Assembly: GCA_016935015.1 (NCBI GenBank)
Contig: JAFGRT010000145.1
Coordinates: 1-64,000, forward strand
Source: Acidobacteriota bacterium
Lineage (GTDB): Bacteria; Acidobacteriota; JAAYUB01
Length of the DNA stretch: 64,000 bases
Direction of reading: 5' to 3'
Position numbers and translations under genes: made by a program. The notes under the pieces were generated by a model. It saw only the letters and a list, made by a program, of their open reading frames with translations, was not told the origin of the DNA and made no database searches. Shown here piece after piece: positions 60,371 through 64,000 of the stretch; within the stretch, counting starts at the first letter, position 1; each line of letters opens with the position of its first letter.

Positions 60371-62836
60371 CTATTCCACCGCCGGCCGGACATACTTCTC
60401 CAGCCACTGCCAGGTCTCCCACAGCATGTGCATGATGGACTCCCGCGCCAGATACCCATGGCTTTCATGGGGCAGCATCACCAGCCGGGCGGTCCCGCCC
60501 AGTCCCTTGACGGCATCGTACAGCCGCTCGCTCTGCATGGGAAACGTGCCGGAGTTGTTGTCGGCCTCGCCGTGGATCAGCAGCAGCGGCTCGTTGATCT
60601 GGTGGGCATGCATAAAGGGGGACATGGCGAAATAGACATCCGGCGCCTCCCAGAAGTTCCGCTCCTCGGCCTGGAAACCGAAGGGCGTCAACGTCCGGTT
60701 GTAGGCGCCGCTGCGGGCGATGCCCGCCGCGAACAAGTCCGTGTGGGCCAGCAGGTTGGCCGTCATGAAGGCGCCATAGGAATGCCCACCCACGGCCATA
60801 TGTCCCTTGCGGGCCACACCGCGGCGTACCACCTCCTCCACGGCGGCGGCGGCGCCTTGTTGTAACTGCCGGATGAACGTGTCGTTGGGCTCCTCCTTCG
60901 CTTCACCGACAATGGGGATGGCCGGATCATCCAGGACGGCATAACCGGCCGCCACCCAGATGATGGGCGACCACCAGCCCACCCGGATGAAACGGTGGGG
61001 GGAGTCCGTCACCTGGCCGGCGGCGTCGGCGCTTTTGAATTCCTGGGGATAGGCCCACATCAGCAGGGGCAGCGGGCCCTCCACTGCCGGATCATAGCCG
61101 GGCGGCAGGTAGAGGGTGGCCGTGAGATTGACCCCGTCGGCCCGCTCATAATGGATCATCTCCTTTTGCACGTCCTTGAGCTGCGGCGTGGGATGGGGGA
61201 ACGCCGTAACCTGGGTCAAGCTCTCGCCTTTGAGATGGCGAAGAAAGAAGTTGGGCGGCTCCGTCACGGATTCTCGCTGGGTCAGCGCCACCAGTTTCTC
61301 CGGGTCAAGCAGGCGGACGACCTGCTCGTAGTAAGGGGCCTCGGAGCGCCAGAGGCGCCGGGTCTTCATGTCGGCCAGCGACAGGATGTCGAGGAACGGT
61401 CGGTCGCCTTCCGGGGAGGCGCCGGCGCCGCGCAGGAAAAGTGTCTGCCCTTCGTCGGTGGTGAGGAGTACCGCCTGCCCCGCCTCGTTGCGTCGCAGCA
61501 GGGGCGAACCGGGGTCGTTGTAGCGATCTTCCAGGGAGCGGTCGAACATGAGGGTCCGGTTCACATCATCGGCACCGGGTGCGAAGCGCCAGGAGCGGAT
61601 GCGGCGTGTTTTCCACCACCATTCGTTGACCAGGGCCAGGTCATCCCGGCCCCACAAAACCCCACCAAAACGCATTTCCAGGGCGAGGAGCTCACGGGAC
61701 TCTTCCGTGAACGGGGCGGTCAGCGCAAACATTTTGTCCCGAACCTTCGCCTCCGTCTTGGGGTCGCCCTGGTCCTGGGCCTCCACCCAATAGACCGTGG
61801 CCGGTGCATCCGCACGCCAGCTCACCGAGCGGGGTCCCGTCGGCACGGCGTCGAAGGCGATGGGCACGTACTCCGCCAGGGGCAGATCGGCGATGAGATG
61901 AACCACGCGGCCACTCCGGTCCCAGATCTCCGCGCGACGCGGAAAGCGGCTGAGCGGCACGGTGTACGAAAACGGCCGGTGGATGGTCTGAACCAGGATA
62001 TAGAGGCCGTCGGGCGAAGGGTCAAATCCGGCATAAATGGCCGGCTTGCCCAGCGCGGTGACCTCGCCCGTCAGGTTGACGGCGGCCAGCTGGGTGGTGG
62101 TGTAGATCTCGAACAGCGCCTCGTCATGGGGATTCTGCAGCAGATCCTGGTAGGTGCGCGCCGGCGCCTTGCGGCCGGTGGTTTCCTGAATGACCGGTCC
62201 TGCCGGGACCAGCGGCTCGGCCGGTATCTCCACCGGCTGGGCCGGCCGCAGCTTGCATATCAGGGTTTGGTTGTCGGAAACCCATTGAAACGGCGTACCG
62301 TAGGTACTGTTGAGGATGAACTCGCCCAACCGCCGGGCCCGGGCGGTGTCCATGGCGGCCAACCACAGGGTCAGTTCATCGTTTTGGAGTACGCTGAAGG
62401 CCAGGTGACGGGCGTCGGGCGACCAGTCCACGTGCTGGATGCGTGCGTCGTCGGGCAGGCCGGTGACCGGTTTTTCGTCACCGGTCCGGATGCTTTTCAG
62501 GGTGAGCCCCGAATAGAAGCCCCGCCGGCTGGCCGTGAAGGTCCGCGGATTGATCCGCAGGCCCGCCAGGCGCAACTCCGGCTGGGCCAGCTCATCGATG
62601 GGCATCAGATTGGGACGATCCATGATCAGCAGCCAGGTATGAGTGGGATCCACGTACACCGCCGGGGTGGGCGGGGCGTCGATGATGTCCACAATGGCCG
62701 GCGGCGGCGTCTGGTACGGAAGGGAGCCGGCCGACTGGGCGGGAACGTTTTGCGTCATACTTCCTCCCAGCACCGTCAACAGGATGACTGCACCGGTAAC
62801 GGCAATGGATGGACGATTATTCCATCTTGAAATCAT
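60371..62836 (-). CDS. Prolyl oligopeptidase (S9) family peptidase with beta-propeller N-terminus
   Basis: KGHMAVGGHSYGAFMTANLLAHTDLFAAGIARSGAYNR (GxSxG), LLLIHGEADNNSGTFPMQSERLYDAVKGLGGTARLVMLPHESHGY. Confidence 0.93.
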   Translation of the reverse strand: MISRWNNRPSIAVTGAVILLTVLGGSMTQNVPAQSAGSLPYQTPPPAIVDIIDAPPTPAVYVDPTHTWLLIMDRPNLMPIDELAQPELRLAGLRINPRTFTASRRGFYSGLTLKSIRTGDEKPVTGLPDDARIQHVDWSPDARHLAFSVLQNDELTLWLAAMDTARARRLGEFILNSTYGTPFQWVSDNQTLICKLRPAQPVEIPAEPLVPAGPVIQETTGRKAPARTYQDLLQNPHDEALFEIYTTTQLAAVNLTGEVTALGKPAIYAGFDPSPDGLYILVQTIHRPFSYTVPLSRFPRRAEIWDRSGRVVHLIADLPLAEYVPIAFDAVPTGPRSVSWRADAPATVYWVEAQDQGDPKTEAKVRDKMFALTAPFTEESRELLALEMRFGGVLWGRDDLALVNEWWWKTRRIRSWRFAPGADDVNRTLMFDRSLEDRYNDPGSPLLRRNEAGQAVLLTTDEGQTLFLRGAGASPEGDRPFLDILSLADMKTRRLWRSEAPYYEQVVRLLDPEKLVALTQRESVTEPPNFFLRHLKGESLTQVTAFPHPTPQLKDVQKEMIHYERADGVNLTATLYLPPGYDPAVEGPLPLLMWAYPQEFKSADAAGQVTDSPHRFIRVGWWSPIIWVAAGYAVLDDPAIPIVGEAKEEPNDTFIRQLQQGAAAAVEEVVRRGVARKGHMAVGGHSYGAFMTANLLAHTDLFAAGIARSGAYNRTLTPFGFQAEERNFWEAPDVYFAMSPFMHAHQINEPLLLIHGEADNNSGTFPMQSERLYDAVKGLGGTARLVMLPHESHGYLARESIMHMLWETWQWLEKYVRPAVE

Positions 62837-62982
62837 AGAATTTACCTCCAGATGTTTGACGGTGATGCGAATATATCACAGCGGTTCGTTTCACTGCCAT
62901 GACGGTTGTCCCGTCTCGGGCGGGCGGCTCCGTCCGGAAATGGTGGCGGGATGAGCACCGGGTGTAGGCCGGAGCGGGGAAA

Positions 62983-63207
62983 TCAGTCTTCGGTGGCCGG
63001 CGGGGTGGACGACGCTTGCCCCCCGGCGGAAGGAGTGGCGGATTTCTGACCGGAGGTGACGGCCCAGCCGATGACGGCACCGAACAATACACCCATGACC
63101 GGGTGCGCCGCCAGCCCTCAGGTGCTGCCGGTACAACTGGATGCCAGGTAGAGCCCGTAGCCACCGCCGGCCCCCAGCAGCAAACCCAGAATTCTCTTGA
63201 AGTACAT
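62983..63207 (-). CDS. Candidate selenoprotein: small membrane protein with in-frame TGA at codon 30
   Basis: MYFKRILGLLLGAGGGYGLYLASSCTGST[TGA]GLAAHPVMGVLFGAVIGWAVTSGQKSATPSAGGQASSTPPATED. TGA is complement of 63118-63120; reading continues into a second TM segment; hairpin downstream of TGA (see finding). Confidence 0.6.
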
Positions 63208-63496
63208 TTTCACCGGTTCTCTTCCTTTCCGTCACATCCATCATACCAGCCGACGGCCGGCAGAACAATTTTTTCTGATGATGAAAATCCGCGAAGTGAT
63301 TCCGATTCCGGCACGTCGCGGAAAAAAACTGAAACCTTCGGCGGGGTGATGGATTAGACACTCGGACAGGCCGTCGGAGAGGCAAAGTGTATTCAGCACA
63401 GAACGTTTTCTTGAAAATTATCATCAGATTGCATAGACTGCGAAAGGCGCGCTCCGGCCGCCCGTCTCGTATTCCAGATCCGTAACGGAGGGACTC

Positions 63497-64000
63497 ATGA
63501 ATTTGTCCAGTTGGCATATACCGCCAGTTCGGCGGACCGGCAGCCGGCGATCGATCCGGCCGGCCGTGATCGGGTTGCTGGTTATGCTGGGATTATCCAC
63601 CGCGGTGATGGCCCAGATCAGCCAGGGCGGCACCCCGTACAGCTTTCAGAAAAACCTGACCTCGCCCGTGGATACCATCACCCTGCCCCGGGTGGACACC
63701 CAGGCCTTGCTGGCCGAGGACGAGGTGGAGGCGACCCTGGGCCTTCCCTTCCGCTTCGGCTATCCCCACGAGGTGGACCTGGGCCTGGACAACGCCGGCA
63801 CCTGGGAGGAGCTGCCCGACGGCGGCCTGCTGTGGCGCCTGCGCCTGGTCTGCCCTGACGCCTACTCCATCAACCTGATTTTTTCGGAATACGATCTGCC
63901 GGCCGGCGCCGCGCTCTTCCTCTACGACGACGAAAATCGAACCCTGCTGGGATCGTTTACCCGCCGCAACAACAAGGCCCACGGCCAGTTCGCTACCGCC
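63497..64000 (+). CDS. Secreted protein with lysyl endopeptidase/trypsin-like propeptide (3' end outside window)
   Basis: MNLSSWHIPPVRRTGSRRSIRPAVIGLLVMLGLSTAVMAQISQGGTPYSFQKNLTSPVDTITLPRVDTQALLAEDE...LWRLRLVCPDAYSINLIFSEYDLPAGAALFLYDDENRTLLGSFTRRNNKAHGQFATA; open to window end. Confidence 0.75.
   Translation, partial: MNLSSWHIPPVRRTGSRRSIRPAVIGLLVMLGLSTAVMAQISQGGTPYSFQKNLTSPVDTITLPRVDTQALLAEDEVEATLGLPFRFGYPHEVDLGLDNAGTWEELPDGGLLWRLRLVCPDAYSINLIFSEYDLPAGAALFLYDDENRTLLGSFTRRNNKAHGQFATA

Noticed and set aside
60995-62830. Plus-strand 611-aa ORF
   Set aside because: Antisense of the S9 peptidase gene.

Overview
High-GC bacterial chromosomal window. Gene content (duplicated-type MacB/FtsX permease with PadR, two DUF5916-like proteins, a Tricorn-type protease) looks Acidobacteriota-like, but this is an inference. 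Most real genes lie on the minus strand, and many long plus-strand ORFs in the supplied track are antisense shadows of them. Recognisable content: a large secreted protein running off the left edge, preceded by a two-component cluster (NtrC-type regulator, MASE1/PAS kinase, single-domain receiver); an HD-GYP protein; a SAM hydrolase-like protein; an extremely acidic Asp/Glu protein; an FHA-GAF-PP2C phosphatase; grpE-clpB; trmFO; a ClC channel; a transglutaminase-like protein; an RluA-type synthase; tRNA-Gln(CTG); a radical-SAM RiPP-like cluster (gingipain-like C25 protein, PqqD-like protein, rSAM/SPASM, Cys-containing precursor, HprK-like kinase, S24/S26 peptidase); Tricorn; a GH92 mannosidase; an S9 peptidase; and a right-edge serine-protease propeptide. 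Main hunt results: (1) a small membrane protein with an in-frame TGA at a Cys-like motif and a SECIS-like hairpin, a candidate selenoprotein missed by the ORF track; (2) the RiPP-like cluster with a C25 peptidase; (3) three sigma-54 promoter-like sites, one a full consensus match upstream of grpE-clpB and one with tandem enhancer-like palindromes upstream of the receiver/secreted-protein operon; (4) the roughly 70% Asp/Glu protein. No database search or computation was run. Family names come from motif recognition.
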